Shown: piece after piece, positions 44,421 through 52,557 of the stretch
Layout of the letters: each line of letters opens with the position of its first letter
Position numbering within the stretch: position 1 is the first letter of the stretch
Assembly (NCBI RefSeq): GCF_013760845.1
Contig: NZ_JACDUU010000006.1
Span: 206,743-270,742, forward strand
Direction: 5' to 3'
Origin: [Anoxybacillus] calidus
GTDB taxonomy: Bacteria; Bacillota; Bacilli; Bacillales; Anoxybacillaceae
Length of the DNA: 64,000 nt
Notes under the pieces: generated by a model
What the model saw: only the letters and a program-made list of their open reading frames with translations
What the model was told of the DNA's origin: nothing
Database searches by the model: none
Translations under genes and position numbers: made by a program

Positions 44421-44455
44421 CAAAAGACCAGATATGGATTATCTGGTCTTTTGTT
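44421..44455. terminator. Strong hairpin terminator
   Basis: CAAAAGACCAGATA / TATCTGGTCTTTTG, four-base loop, A- and T-rich flanks; separates the lysis cassette from sequence to the right. Confidence 0.8.
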
Positions 44456-44470
44456 TAGTGTAGTTGCAGC

Positions 44471-44528
44471 GGACAGATACAGCATTAATGAGACTTATTA
44501 ATAAATCTCATTGGTGCTGTACCTGTCC
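44471..44528. repeat. 58-bp imperfect inverted repeat
   Basis: GGACAG-CAGCA-ATGAGA on one arm pairs with TCTCAT-TGCTG-CTGTCC on the other, separated by short mismatches and a 12-base loop. No long T-run follows directly. Confidence 0.7.
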
Positions 44529-44543
44529 CGAGTGCGCTTGGCT

Positions 44544-44787
44544 TATATCACTGGCCGACCCGGCTCCTCGCAAAGCGCCAAGGCAACTACCACTACACCG
44601 ATATAAAACATAAACATCGCCCCCGAATAGTCTTTTTGATACTGCTGTAAAAGACTTGAAATTGCAGTGGAAAGGACTCCAGAAAACATGGTTCCAATAA
44701 ACCACCATTCATTACCTAATCGTAAGGCTAATTGATGGGTGAGGAGAGTACGAGTTGAACGTACACCAGTAAATAACTCGAATTACT
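44544..44787 (-). CDS. Possible membrane protein, start uncertain
   Basis: An open minus frame ending at TAA 44544 reads LGNEWWFIGTMFSGVLSTAI, a short QQYQKDYSG loop, then AMFMFYIGVVVVALALCEEPG. Two hydrophobic spans are separated by a polar loop. The frame is open back to 44787 but the only ATG is internal (the M of GTMFSG), with no good ribosome site. Could be a small phage membrane protein or a decayed gene. The antisense and shifted frames here are less convincing. Confidence 0.35.
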
Positions 44788-44895
44788 TAATTATCCTATC
44801 ATACAAGTTATATCATTTCAACTATAATAAATACGCCTTCGTTTTGGCGTTTGTTTATGTCGCAGTATCGTCCAAAAACGCAATAAAAAAAGAAC

Positions 44896-45039
44896 CTACG
44901 CTGCGTATGGTTCACCTGTGATTTCTTGATACTGTTGTTCAGTAATTTTTCCCGTTTGAACAAACACCTTTACATCGTCTTTCGTGTAATATTTTGCTTC
45001 GTAATAGCGTTTAACGAGCGAATAGTAATCTAATGGCAT
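44896..45039 (-). CDS. XkdX family phage protein
   Basis: 47 aa: LDYYSLVKRYYEAKYYTKDDVKVFVQTGKITEQQYQEITGE. This is the characteristic short XkdX pattern of PBSX-like phages, encoded between tail-fibre and lysis genes. GAAAGGGG lies before ATG 45039. Confidence 0.85.
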   Translation of the reverse strand: MPLDYYSLVKRYYEAKYYTKDDVKVFVQTGKITEQQYQEITGEPYAA

Positions 45040-45040
45040 A

Positions 45041-45235
45041 TTAAATTACCCCTTTCATTGTTAAATCTAAAAGTAATTCAGCTTGTGTTTGCTCTAGTTC
45101 ACCAATTTTCATATCTTTGATCGCTAATTCTAATAACAACTCTGCATTTTGTTGTTCTAGTTGTTTAACAGGATCTTTGTCTTCATTGATGAATTTCACT
45201 GTTTGCGCCTTTATATCAAAGAACTGTAAGGGCAT
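45041..45235 (-). CDS. Small coiled-coil phage protein (XkdW-like position)
   Basis: 64 aa: VKQLEQQNAELLLELAIKDMKIGELEQTQAELLLDLTMKG, a heptad-like helix with two related LLLELA/LLLDLT repeats. This type of short protein sits between the tail-fibre gene and xkdX in many Bacillus phages. Start ATG 45235 overlaps the stop of the upstream tail fragment. Confidence 0.75.
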   Translation of the reverse strand: MPLQFFDIKAQTVKFINEDKDPVKQLEQQNAELLLELAIKDMKIGELEQTQAELLLDLTMKGVI

Positions 45236-45387
45236 TAAGCTACACCTCCTAATATCTTGGTTATTTTCACATCATCATTGACGTTTGCCCTTGTTAACTT
45301 CAATCTCACCTCTGCAGGCTGTACGCTACCTAAATCATAAGTAAACTGGTCTTCGCCTAATTGTAAATTTAAATCTGCGACAGAAGT
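45235..45387 (-). pseudogene. Phage tail/baseplate protein C-terminal end
   Basis: An open minus frame without a start reads SVADLNLQLGEDQFTYDLGS then VQPAEVRLKLTRANVNDDVKITKILGGVA. It ends in TAA that overlaps the next ATG, as expected for the last codons of a tail-associated protein. Upstream it is cut at about 45387 by the fusion to the recombinase fragment on the other strand. Confidence 0.65.
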
Positions 45388-46506
45388 CTATGACACAACC
45401 ACCGCAATGGGAAGAATGTTCATCACGATCGTTGCCGCATTGGCTCAATGGGAACGTGAAAACTTAGGCGAGCGTATCCGAATGGGGTTGCAGGAAAAAG
45501 TACGGCAAGGGAAATGGGCGGCGAATGTAGCTCCGTTTGGTTATGACATTGACCGTGAAAACGATAAGTTAGTGATTAATCCTTTAGAAGCATCTGTCGT
45601 GCGGCGTGTTTTTGATATGTATCTTTCGGGAATGGGAATCGTTAAAATCGCTTCTAAACTCAATGAAGAAGGAATGAAAACCAAAAGCAACACCAAATTC
45701 AGTATAAATGGTGTTCGTTATATGCTAACGAATCCTGTGTATATCGGAAAAATGCGCTGGAATTATACTGTTCATCAAGACCAATACTTTGAAGTCGAAG
45801 AAGCGGCACCTGCGATTATTTCAGAAGAAACGTTTTTTCAAGCACAAAAACTATTAGAGAAAAGGAAAGCGCAGCATCCACGCACAACAACGAGTGAATA
45901 TATTTTCAGTGGTGTGGCGAAATGCGCAAGATGCGGCGCTCCGCTTTCGGGAAAATCTAACGGTCAAGGAACCAGATTTTACATTTGCACCAATCAAAAG
46001 ATAGGAACTTGTGATTTACCGCTTATCAAAGAAGGGTTTTTGGAAGAGCGATTTTTGCAATATATAAACAAAAGGGGCATATTGGAAGAGGCGAAGAAAG
46101 AAGTAGCTGCCCATGCGGATATAGAAGAAAAGAGCGACTACCAAAAAGAAATCGAACAAATCCAAAAAGAATTAGCCGCGATTGAAAAGCGGCGTAAGAA
46201 ATGGCAATACGCTTGGGTGAATGAAATGATTACCGATGTCGAGTTCATCGAACGTATGAAAGAAGAACAAAAAAAGAAGAGTTGCTGAAAGAACAACTCC
46301 AACACCTTACACCTACCCAAGCCCATTATACGCAAAACATTGATGTCTTATCCATTTTATCAGATATTCGGAACACTTGGGAACACATGACGGCATTAGA
46401 AAAGAAATCTTATATCTCCTTTCTTTTGAAAAAAATCGTGGTCGATAAAATCAATAAGACCAAAACACCGGAAAGTGTTGAAATTGTGGAGATGGAATTT
46501 TATTAA
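45368..46506 (+). pseudogene. Large serine recombinase (integrase), N-terminally deleted and frameshifted
   Basis: The frame opens in FKSATEVYDTTTAMGRMFITIV, the end of the catalytic domain, with AQWERENLGERIRMGL (E-helix). The recombinase domain follows (GKWAANVAPFGYDID ... GVRYMLTNPVYIGKM), then the zinc ribbon (CARCGAPLSGKS ... FYICTNQKIGTC) and coiled coil. The first ~110 residues with the nucleophilic Ser are absent. Near 46272 a seven-A run (eight expected) shifts the frame; the last part (LKEQLQHLTPTQ ... VEIVEMEFY) is in the next frame. Adjacent to the right border, as expected for the integrase that catalysed insertion into rsgA. Confidence 0.9.
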
Positions 46507-46534
46507 TTCCATCTCTCCTCCCCTGGTGTTCTTT

Positions 46535-46565
46535 TATCCTCATTGGGCTACTGCTGGAAAGTCCT
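46535..46565. other. Attachment site, right border of the prophage
   Basis: Element sequence (ATCCTCATTGGG) meets host rsgA sequence (CTGCTGGAAAGTCC) at core CTA 46548-46550. Confidence 0.8.
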
Positions 46566-46749
46566 CGCGCCCGACAGCATTAAAACGGAGCCTCCCCGCA
46601 AGATCACCAAGCAATTCACCGTATTCCGTCATAATTCGATATAAATGTTTATGTTCTAAAATAACTCTACCGACTGTAAGTTCTTCTTGATCATACTGCT
46701 TAAAACTCTCAATAAAAAACGAATTCCAGCCTAACTGTTCAAGTTTCAA
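46548..46749 (-). pseudogene. rsgA: rsgA 5' part, cut by a prophage
   Basis: Encodes MKLEQLGWN through VGREDFPAV, the N-terminal OB-fold of RsgA (the part that contacts the ribosome), then runs into element sequence (AQ, stop at 46540). Start TTG 46749 with AGGAGG 8 bases upstream. Continuation is at 37015-37877. An upstream hairpin (46752-46803) covers the ribosome site. Confidence 0.93.
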
Positions 46750-46751
46750 CT

Positions 46752-46803
46752 AAGATTCCTCCTATATGTTTGATCCGAATTTCTCAGATCATAGAGGAAT
46801 CTT
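46752..46803 (-). promoter_or_regulatory. rsgA leader hairpin covering the ribosome binding site
   Basis: Minus strand AAGATTCCTCTATG pairs with CATATAGGAGGAATCTT, which contains the AGGAGG of rsgA, leaving a loop of about 22 bases. Predicted to limit translation. On the plus strand it is followed by TTTTTAT and could also act as terminator for the recombinase. Confidence 0.6.
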
Positions 46804-46826
46804 TTTATCCCGTACAAGGATCTCGG

Positions 46827-46889
46827 TTATAAAAAGAATACCTCCATGACCTTATTTTTCACGATTTCTCTTTTTCTCATCACCATCAT
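46827..46889 (-). CDS. 20-aa ORF upstream of rsgA
   Basis: AAGGAGTG precedes ATG 46889; peptide MMVMRKREIVKNKVMEVFFL, stop 46827. TCTCGGTTA before it and TAACCGAGA after it are inverted repeats (46821-46829 and 46901-46909 region). It may be a leader peptide of rsgA. Conservation unknown. Confidence 0.35.
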   Translation of the reverse strand: MMVMRKREIVKNKVMEVFFL

Positions 46890-46919
46890 GCATCACTCCT
46901 TAACCGAGAATTTTCGATT

Positions 46920-47085
46920 ATGAATATTATACGAAAATTAGTATTTATATGCGAATTATTGCATTTCAAACACTTGTGAAAAATTGTTTCATTAAGTAGA
47001 TAAAGAGCTTTATTAGTTATTGTTTAGCTGTTTAATTCTATTTTGCATTTAGAACATAGTTTTTCTAAAAAATAAAATCCATAAA
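46920..47085. other. Intergenic region, no gene seen
   Basis: AT-rich sequence between the rsgA leader and the malic enzyme terminator, with no supported ORF or RNA. Confidence 0.4.
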
Positions 47086-47087
47086 AA

Positions 47088-47118
47088 AAGCACCTGCTTT
47101 TTCTGCAAGTGCCCTTTG
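47088..47118 (-). terminator. Probable terminator of malic enzyme
   Basis: GCACTTGC / GCAGGTGC arms, then TTTTTTT on the minus strand, about 150 bases after the stop. Confidence 0.65.
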
Positions 47119-47267
47119 AAATTATCTGAAATTTTAATATTTACCTAAGAAGTCTCTCATCTCTTAATGGAGCAGAGGTTCTTTTTCCAGCATAAAAATT
47201 CTAATATTAAACATAATAAAAACTGAATGACTTATGTTATACACGTACATAGATTAATAAATATCAA

Positions 47268-48692
47268 TTATTCTGTAGGAGCAATCGCCTCTTTACGAGC
47301 AACTCCTGTGCGATATGCCGCTTTCATAACAGCTTCCCGTACCCGCTCTGCTACTTTATTGTTAAAAACGCTTGGAATGATGTACGTTTCATTTAATTCC
47401 TCATCTGTTACAACAGAAGCAATCGCTTGCGCTGCTGCTAATTTCATTTCTTCATTAATTTCTTTTGCTCGGCAGTCTAACGCCCCGCGGAAAATGCCAG
47501 GGAAGCAAAGAACGTTATTAATTTGGTTTGGATAATCTGATCTTCCAGTCGCCATGACACGAACATATGGTTCAGCAAGTTCCGGGTCAATCTCCGGTAC
47601 AGGATTCGCCATTGCAAAGACAATTGGATCTTTCGCCATCTTTTTAACATCTTCCACTGTTAAAATACCTGGTGCAGAAACACCAATAAATACATCCGCA
47701 CCTTCAATCACATCGGATAATGTTCCACTTAAATTATCTGGATTTGTCATTTGAGCATATTCGATCCAATAAGGATTCTCATAATCTACTCCTCGATGGA
47801 TTGCACCGGTACGGTCAACACCAATAATATTGCGTACACCGGCAGCGAGTAAAATTTTCGTGCAAGCAATTCCAGCTGCCCCAATTCCTGTTACAACAAC
47901 TTTAATATCTTCTAATTTTTTGCCGACGATTTTTAATGCATTTAACAGTCCTGCCAACAAAACGACAGCCGTACCGTGCTGATCATCATGGAAAACAGGG
48001 ATATCTAATTCTTTCTTTAATCTTTCTTCAATTTCAAAACAGCGAGGGGCAGAAATATCCTCTAAATTAATTCCGCCAAAAGCAGGAGCAATCGCTTTGA
48101 CAATTTGAATAATTTCTTCCGTATCTTTCGTATCTAAACAAATCGGAAACGCATCAACACCGGCAAGCTGCTTAAACAACATCGCTTTTCCTTCCATGAC
48201 CGGCATTGCCGCATGCGGTCCGATATCGCCAAGCCCTAATACCGCTGTGCCATCTGAAACAACAGCGACAGTATTGCGCTTAATTGTCAGCGAATAAGCC
48301 TTTGTTGGGTCTTCAGCAATCGCTGTACAAACGCGGGCAACTCCCGGAGTATAAACACGTGATAGATCATCACGGGTCTTAATAGGTATTTTTGATTTCA
48401 TTTCAATTTTCCCGCCAATATGCATTAAAAACGTTCGATCAGATACATGAACGACTTTGACACCTTGAATTTTCTTTAACATGTCAATAATTAAGTTACA
48501 ATGTTTTGTATCGAACGCGCTGACAGTGATATCGCGAACCGTATGCGTTTTACTAGAAGAAATCACGTCAATTCCGACGATATCCCCGCCAGCTTTTCCA
48601 ATGGCAGTCGCAATGTCTCCAAACGAAACAAGATCTTTTTGAAATTGAAGCCGGATTGTAATATGCATGCTTGCACCACTTGGTATTGACAT
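47268..48692 (-). CDS. ytsJ: NADP-dependent malic enzyme with ACT domain (YtsJ-like)
   Basis: 474 aa. Oxidative decarboxylation of malate to pyruvate with NADPH. N-terminal ACT domain (HITIRLQFQKDLVSFGDIATAIGKAGGDIVGID, residues 9-85), then the catalytic domain. The catalytic tyrosine is in SRVYTPGVARV, the lysine in GKAMLFKQLAGVDAFPI, and the metal-binding residues in NLEDISAPRCFEIE and HDDQHGTAVV. The cofactor fold is GIGAAGIACTKILL. Same architecture as B. subtilis YtsJ. AAGGTAG precedes the ATG. Diverges from an XRE gene. Confidence 0.93.
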   Translation of the reverse strand: MSIPSGASMHITIRLQFQKDLVSFGDIATAIGKAGGDIVGIDVISSSKTHTVRDITVSAFDTKHCNLIIDMLKKIQGVKVVHVSDRTFLMHIGGKIEMKSKIPIKTRDDLSRVYTPGVARVCTAIAEDPTKAYSLTIKRNTVAVVSDGTAVLGLGDIGPHAAMPVMEGKAMLFKQLAGVDAFPICLDTKDTEEIIQIVKAIAPAFGGINLEDISAPRCFEIEERLKKELDIPVFHDDQHGTAVVLLAGLLNALKIVGKKLEDIKVVVTGIGAAGIACTKILLAAGVRNIIGVDRTGAIHRGVDYENPYWIEYAQMTNPDNLSGTLSDVIEGADVFIGVSAPGILTVEDVKKMAKDPIVFAMANPVPEIDPELAEPYVRVMATGRSDYPNQINNVLCFPGIFRGALDCRAKEINEEMKLAAAQAIASVVTDEELNETYIIPSVFNNKVAERVREAVMKAAYRTGVARKEAIAPTE

Positions 48693-48921
48693 CTCAATCT
48701 ACCTTTCTATACTCAATTTTTAAGAAGGAAAAATCATCATATTTCCCAAAATGTGTTATACTTTATTAATGAAAATATGTATTAGGATACAACATTCGTG
48801 CGCGTTATGCGACTTAATGATTAAATTATATTCCATTTTCAGGTTAGATAACAAGTATTATTTATTCATTTCGCGCACGGTTCAGCTTTTATCAGGATAG
48901 AGGGAATAGGAGAACAGTTCA

Positions 48922-49268
48922 ATGATTTCAAAACGATTATCCAAGCTAAGGAAAAAAAGAATTGGTCATTGCAATATACAGCGGATCAGCTTGGCATCGC
49001 TAAAAGCACGTATGCAGGCTATGAATCAGGATACCGCCAGCCTTCATTAGATGCGTTAAAAGAACTTGCCGTTTTGTTCGAAACGTCTGTCGATTATTTA
49101 CTAGGTATGACAGAAACATATACAGGTGAACGTCATACAATTGAGTTAACGAGCAAAGATATCGGCAGTCAAATCTGTTTGACAATAGACGGAAAATCGC
49201 TTTCGCAAGATGAACTAAATCAATTTATCGCCTTTATTCGTCTAAAACGAGAAATGGAAGCAAAATAA
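48922..49268 (+). pseudogene. XRE-family regulator with frameshift in an A-run
   Basis: HTH domain LQYTADQLGIAKSTYAGYESGYRQPSLDALKELAVLFETSVDYLLGM followed by a C-terminal domain (IELTSKDIGSQICLTIDG, LNQFIAFIRLKREME). The natural start is ATG 48922 (MISKRLSKLRKKK) with GGAG upstream. The frame connects only if the A7 run at about 48952-48958 is A8, giving a 115-aa protein. A TTG at 48969 opens the 99-aa frame but would remove helix 1. Either a recent frameshift or a base-call error. Diverges from malic enzyme. Confidence 0.8.
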
Positions 49269-49402
49269 AAGTTGATATTTTAGTGACTAAAAGAGTTTGT
49301 CTCGAACGAACGGGTTTTCTCGTTCATGTATCACGGCAGAAAAGCGTAAATCACCGAAAAATAGTTATATCAACACTCATGATATTATGTGAGGTTGCGA
49401 TT

Positions 49403-49780
49403 ATGAGAGGAAAACCACATCTTACGATAGAAACAGAAAAAATATATAAAACCAAGAAAAGCCCGAACGGAATGTTTATAGCGAGAATTATTGAAAAGCC
49501 AAAGAAGGAAGATATGTTGGATTTCATTCTAGTAATTCAAAATCGTAAATCCAAGGATATTATCTATAACAAAGTCTTAGTAACTACACGGAATCGCTAT
49601 TATTTCTTCCATCTTTCATGCGGAAACATGGAATGGGTTTCTCTTAATACTGTCGCTGTATGGGACGGACTTGGTCATAAATTAGTAGAGGTATCAGCTG
49701 TAACAGGAAAGGAAAATGATCGTATTTCAGATGAACATTGTTCAGCATATCGAGATAAGCAATCAAACAGCAATGTATAA
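49403..49780 (+). CDS. Uncharacterised protein, about 125 aa
   Basis: Open frame starts earlier (49283) but ATG 49403 has GAGG 7 bases upstream. Mixed beta protein (KPHLTIETEKIYKTKKSPNGMFIARIIEKPKKEDM ... FILVIQNRKSKDIIYNKVLV) with a polar tail (GKENDRISDEHCSAYRDKQ). I do not recognise the family. Lies alone between the XRE gene and a terminator. Confidence 0.5.
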   Translation: MRGKPHLTIETEKIYKTKKSPNGMFIARIIEKPKKEDMLDFILVIQNRKSKDIIYNKVLVTTRNRYYFFHLSCGNMEWVSLNTVAVWDGLGHKLVEVSAVTGKENDRISDEHCSAYRDKQSNSNV

Positions 49781-49831
49781 CTTTTACTTAACTAACAAGT
49801 ACGATAATTAGATAAAAAAAGAAAATATTTC

Positions 49832-49876
49832 AACAAAAACGTTTGGGTTTTGAAAAACTGTCCAAACGTTTTTGTT
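49832..49876. terminator. Strong terminator
   Basis: AACAAAAACGTTTGG / CCAAACGTTTTTGTT perfect arms around a 15-base loop. The following stretch 49877-50075 shows no gene. Confidence 0.85.
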
Positions 49877-50075
49877 TATTTATATGTTCAATTTTTACCT
49901 AAATAATCAACAAATGATGTGCGTTTTATGTTGCTATTTAAAATTTTGAACTCCAAAACAGAACTCTATAGTCTCAAACTCTGTACTCTTTTGTTGTCTA
50001 GGGACAGCGAATCGTAGTATTGGCCCCTTCCAAATCCCCAACACAGATGCAAAAGTGCTTGTTTCTGACCAAAAA

Positions 50076-50801
50076 TTATAGTTCCAATTTTTGTCGCAAT
50101 AATTTAACATAATTGCGGCTGACTGGAATTTTATCTGGAACCCCAGTCAATGTTAACTGGTACGCTCCATTAAACCATGGTGTTAATTGTTCGACTTTCT
50201 CGACATTAACGAGATAACTTTTATGAGTGCGGAAAAATAGATTATCTTTTAGTTTTTGTTCTAGTTCCTTTAAAGGAACTTTCGTATGATACGTTTTTTG
50301 TTTTGTCACAATTACCGTCTCTTTTATTTCACGGTAGCAATACAAAATATCATGCGGTGAAACATAGATGATACGATCATCTTCCTCAATCGCTAACTTG
50401 CGAATTAAAAATTCTGGAAATGTTTCACGTTCTTTTTGACATTTGCGAATCAGGCGCATAACTGTTTCATTCACTTGGGCTTCATCAAACGGTTTCAGCA
50501 AATAATCGACTGCCTCATAGCGAAATGCTTCCACCGCATAATTAGGGTATGCTGTAGCAAAGACAATTCTGGGCGGCTGTTTCAACTGTTGCAACATTTT
50601 CGCCAGGTTTAATCCTGACATTTCTCCAATTTCAATATCGAGAAAAACAACATCAGGCTGCAATCTCAATATCTTCTCTAAAGCGCTTTCCCCACATTCT
50701 GCTTCGGCAACGATGTCAATTTGCTGATAAGCATTTAAAAGATGTTTGAGTTCCTCACGGCTCAGCGGTTCATCATCAACGACCATCACTCGAATGCGCA
50801 A
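50076..50801 (-). CDS. lytT: LytTR-family response regulator
   Basis: 241 aa, the same length as B. subtilis LytT. Receiver domain (MVVDDEPLSREEL, phospho-Asp in VVFLDIEIG, TAYPNYAVEAF, Lys in LLKPF) and C-terminal LytTR DNA-binding domain (ILYCYREIKETVIV, FFRTHKSYLVNV, IPVSRNYVKLL). Start TTG 50801 with AAAGGAGAGG upstream, overlapping the end of lytS by 26 bases. Usual targets (lrgAB-type or pyruvate transport genes) are not adjacent. Confidence 0.9.
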   Translation of the reverse strand: MRIRVMVVDDEPLSREELKHLLNAYQQIDIVAEAECGESALEKILRLQPDVVFLDIEIGEMSGLNLAKMLQQLKQPPRIVFATAYPNYAVEAFRYEAVDYLLKPFDEAQVNETVMRLIRKCQKERETFPEFLIRKLAIEEDDRIIYVSPHDILYCYREIKETVIVTKQKTYHTKVPLKELEQKLKDNLFFRTHKSYLVNVEKVEQLTPWFNGAYQLTLTGVPDKIPVSRNYVKLLRQKLEL

Positions 50802-52557
50802 TAGCACATCCTCTCCTTTCTTTCTCCTTATATGGAATAACAAGCTGAACAGTCGTTCCTTTCCCCTCTTGAGAAATAATCGATAGTTTCGCATGTTCTC
50901 CAAGCAGCGATTTTAACCGTTCATTGACATTATATAATCCGATTCCTGCTCCAGATGGTGAAGCGACAGGCTTTTGCAATAAACTCGACACTTGCTCCTT
51001 CCTCATCCCTTTTCCATTGTCTGAAACGGCAATTTCTACAAACGAACCGCGTGATTTAACGGAGATCACAATTTCGCTTCCTTTTTTCATATGACGCAGT
51101 CCATGTTTAATCGCATTTTCTACAAGCGGCTGAAGCGTCATTGTCGGCAATATTAATTGTTCATATCCTTCTTCAATTTCATAAAAGATGCGCAATTTAT
51201 CTTGAAATCTTGCTTCTTCAATAGTCAAATAAGCGCGAACATGCTTTAGCTCTTCTTTCAGAGTAGACAACATCTCTGTGGCACCGACTAAATTTTTGCG
51301 AAAATAATGAGCTAACGACAAAAGAAGCTGTCTTGCTCGATTTGGGTTAACTCGAATGTATGACACAATGGTATTTAAGGCATTAAATAAAAAATGGGGG
51401 TGCACTTGAGCGTAGAGTGCTTTCATTTGCGCCTCTTTCATCAGCTGATAATACTTTTCTGTCTCTGCAATTTCCAGTTGCAAACTTAAAAGCGAAGATA
51501 AACCTTTGACAAATTCAAAAGTGATTGACGATAAATCTGCTTCTGAGCGAAAATAAAATTTCAATGTGCCCACTGTTTCGTCTTTTCTCTTTAGCGGAGC
51601 AATAATCTCCTTATGTAATGGACAGCCAATATGGTGGCAAATGACTCGATCATGAACATATAGCATTTCACCTGTTTCTATCACCTTCCGCGTCGTTTCC
51701 GTTTGAATAGGCTCCCCCATAAAATGGTGATCACTTCCAACTCCGACATGAGCAAGAATGCGTGTTTTGTCTGTTACCGCCACCGCCATCGCCGGAACTT
51801 CTTTTATAAAAAGATCACAAATCGCTTTTGCTGATTGCGGTGTTAATCCATTGCGAAGATGACTAATGGTCGCTTCTGCAAGCCGCATTGCTTTTGCAGC
51901 CTGCAACGCTCCCGCTTTTTCTTCTTCTTGAAAGACATTACGAATGACCAAAATAAAAATCGCGCTGCCAAGACCGTTGGCAATAATCATTGGAATCCCA
52001 ATCACTTCTACTAGCATCCATGCATGTTCAAACGGTTTGGCAATCAAAAGAATCATGAACATTTGCAATGCTTCTGCTCCCATGCCGACAATAAGCGCCA
52101 GCAACGGTGAAAATGCAGCAACTTCCTTCTTACGATGATGGACAATTCCAGCAATCGCTCCAGCAATAATGGTCGAGACTCCACAAGCAACAGCAGTAAA
52201 TCCATCAAGAAACAGGCGATGAATCCCGGCAATGAATCCTGCTCCTAATCCAATCCGCCAACCACCAAGCAAACCAGCAATCACTACTCCGATGACTCGC
52301 GAATTCGCCAACGCTTCATCCTTTTTAAGCACCCACGACCATTTCGATATCTCTAATGTGCCAACGTGCACAGTTAATCCTGTATATGTGCCGACAATAC
52401 CGAAAAGACCAAAGATGAGCATAATTGTAAAACGCTGTGTTTTTCCGACATCTTGATGGTAAATAAGGCGGCGGAAATAGGGAAGGCGGGTCAGCAAAAA
52501 TGCAACCATCACGATGATGCCGAGCCGCTCAAACATGGAAAGAAAAAGTTGCCACAT
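50776..52557 (-). CDS. lytS: LytS sensor histidine kinase
   Basis: 593 aa. A 5TMR-LYT membrane sensor (residues 1-215), a GAF domain (SAKAICDLFIKEVPAMAVAVTDKTRILAHVG), then a HisKA-LytS domain with the phospho-His in QVHPHFLFNALNTI and an HATPase (VENAIKHGLRH, DNGKGM, GAGIGLYNVNERL). Partner of LytT. In related species the pair senses pyruvate or membrane potential and controls lrgAB-like genes. GAGGTGAG precedes the ATG. Confidence 0.93.
   Translation of the reverse strand: MWQLFLSMFERLGIIVMVAFLLTRLPYFRRLIYHQDVGKTQRFTIMLIFGLFGIVGTYTGLTVHVGTLEISKWSWVLKKDEALANSRVIGVVIAGLLGGWRIGLGAGFIAGIHRLFLDGFTAVACGVSTIIAGAIAGIVHHRKKEVAAFSPLLALIVGMGAEALQMFMILLIAKPFEHAWMLVEVIGIPMIIANGLGSAIFILVIRNVFQEEEKAGALQAAKAMRLAEATISHLRNGLTPQSAKAICDLFIKEVPAMAVAVTDKTRILAHVGVGSDHHFMGEPIQTETTRKVIETGEMLYVHDRVICHHIGCPLHKEIIAPLKRKDETVGTLKFYFRSEADLSSITFEFVKGLSSLLSLQLEIAETEKYYQLMKEAQMKALYAQVHPHFLFNALNTIVSYIRVNPNRARQLLLSLAHYFRKNLVGATEMLSTLKEELKHVRAYLTIEEARFQDKLRIFYEIEEGYEQLILPTMTLQPLVENAIKHGLRHMKKGSEIVISVKSRGSFVEIAVSDNGKGMRKEQVSSLLQKPVASPSGAGIGLYNVNERLKSLLGEHAKLSIISQEGKGTTVQLVIPYKEKERRGCAIAHSSDGR

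Larger units (their letters stand above)
37881..46550. mobile_element. 8.67-kb defective prophage inserted in rsgA
   Basis: Bounded by the two rsgA halves. Contents from left: hypothetical, replication-relaxation protein (stop codon), FtsK-like ATPase, membrane protein, XRE, Mrr-like nuclease, glycine-zipper protein, 32-aa peptide, DUF2975/HTH pair. Then come endolysin (stop codon), holin, XhlA, XkdX, tail protein ends and a truncated serine recombinase. Head, packaging, replication and most tail genes are gone, and a junction at about 45,368-45,387 fuses a tail gene to the recombinase interior. Without the recombinase catalytic domain it cannot excise by itself. Confidence 0.88.

Noticed and set aside
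44508..44708. 66-aa minus ORF (MVVYWNHVFWS...)
   Set aside because: A neighbouring minus frame gives a much more protein-like two-TM sequence; this frame is its shadow.
48969..49268. XRE gene starting at TTG 48969
   Set aside because: Would lack helix 1 and has no ribosome site; the start at 48922 with a one-base run error explains it better.
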